64,000 nt of DNA from assembly GCA_038363925.1 (NCBI GenBank), contig JAQQWL010000011.1, positions 558,001-622,000 of the forward strand. Reading direction: 5' to 3'. Made by a program: the position numbers and the translations under genes. Below, one piece after another: positions 63,844-64,000 of this stretch. Within the stretch, counting starts at the first letter, position 1; every line of letters starts with the position of its first letter. This DNA is from Apiospora phragmitis. Taxonomy: Eukaryota > Ascomycota > Sordariomycetes > Amphisphaeriales > Apiosporaceae. Below the pieces are notes generated by a model. That model was not told the origin of the DNA. It made no database searches and saw nothing but the letters and a program-made list of their open reading frames with translations.

Positions 63844-63932
63844 GCAGGCCAGGTGTGGTATCATACCCCGTGGTCGTGACGGTCTAAACCGGGTTCGATT
63901 AGCCCGGTTGGATCGCCTGACACCTGGTCTGC
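63844..63932. repeat. nested inverted repeats, cloverleaf-like
   Basis: An outer stem gcaggccaggtgt (63844-63856) pairs with acacctggtctgc (63920-63932), 12 of 13 matching. Inside lie ggtatcatacc (63858-63868), a perfect small hairpin, and aaccgggttcgattagcccg (63887-63906, closing with gtt to 63909), a 7-bp stem. A further gcagaccagg at 63969-63978 can compete for cctggtctgc. The ttcga loop recalls a tRNA T-arm, but the stem lengths do not fit a tRNA gene. Confidence 0.65.
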
Positions 63933-64000
63933 GAAGTTGGCTTGAAGACATGAATGTGGGTGGATAGGGCAGACCAGGTTCGAAGCCTCCTATTTCAGCA

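Noticed and set aside
1..64000. Starship giant transposon (DUF3435 captain recombinase)
   Set aside because: Accessory cargo-like content suggested it, but no tyrosine recombinase motif or element boundary was found in the window.

Overview
The window looks like accessory DNA from a filamentous ascomycete (Pezizomycotina). Genes carry short introns of 45-85 nt with GT donors, CTRAC-like branch sites and YAG acceptors. The gene families are typical of the fungal accessory genome: a HET domain, a FunK1 kinase, orphan kinases, a BCS1-like AAA ATPase, a LaeA-like methyltransferase, a TPR array of NLR type, a DUF6594 fragment and Tad-like LINE debris. Many broken genes carry TAG or TGA where CAG, CGA or TGG would be expected, which is the mark of repeat-induced point mutation (RIP). 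I cannot name the species.

Layout. 0-10.5 kb: a partial unknown acidic gene at the left edge, then relics (ankyrin, DUF6594 joined to a LINE RNase H piece, a frameshifted conserved fungal gene, a dead P-loop/HAD/UPRTase gene, a decayed F-box tail) and a frameshifted FunK1 kinase. 10.5-20.5 kb: a truncated HET gene, foldback hairpins, a dispersed repeat, an intact coiled-coil gene with a tandem duplication upstream, an F-box relic and a LINE C-terminal piece. 20.5-31 kb: a short MADS-like gene, a frameshifted APH kinase, a micro zinc-ribbon gene, two 8-bp minisatellites in opposite orientation, a mariner-type fragment, a Gly/Ala-rich protein, a TPR relic, an unknown gene with stops, a spliced zinc-finger gene and a 26-aa Cys-rich ORF. 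31-44.6 kb: a BCS1-like ATPase with a long repeated tail, a RIP-like AT-rich tract, a broken small Cys-rich gene, two kinases and the second dispersed-repeat copy. 44.6-64 kb holds the best preserved genes: a SET-domain protein, a C2H2/coiled-coil protein, a LaeA-like methyltransferase, a 72-aa three-exon Cys-rich protein, a four-exon RRM protein, a two-exon unknown protein and a membrane/small-GTPase locus, with a PIF1-like helicase relic among them.

How it fits together. I see no biosynthetic or operon-like cluster. The content reads as a fast-evolving compartment rich in recognition, signalling and regulatory families (HET, NLR-TPR, ankyrin, five kinase-like genes, AAA ATPase, F-box, SET, RRM, zinc fingers) mixed with transposon fragments. 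Several otherwise coherent gene models are broken by one base in a short G or C run, so some apparent pseudogenes may be assembly errors. RIP-like stops and large truncations in other genes look like genuine decay.

Limits. Introns were placed by eye from splice signals and reading frame. Family calls rest on motif recognition, without any database search.
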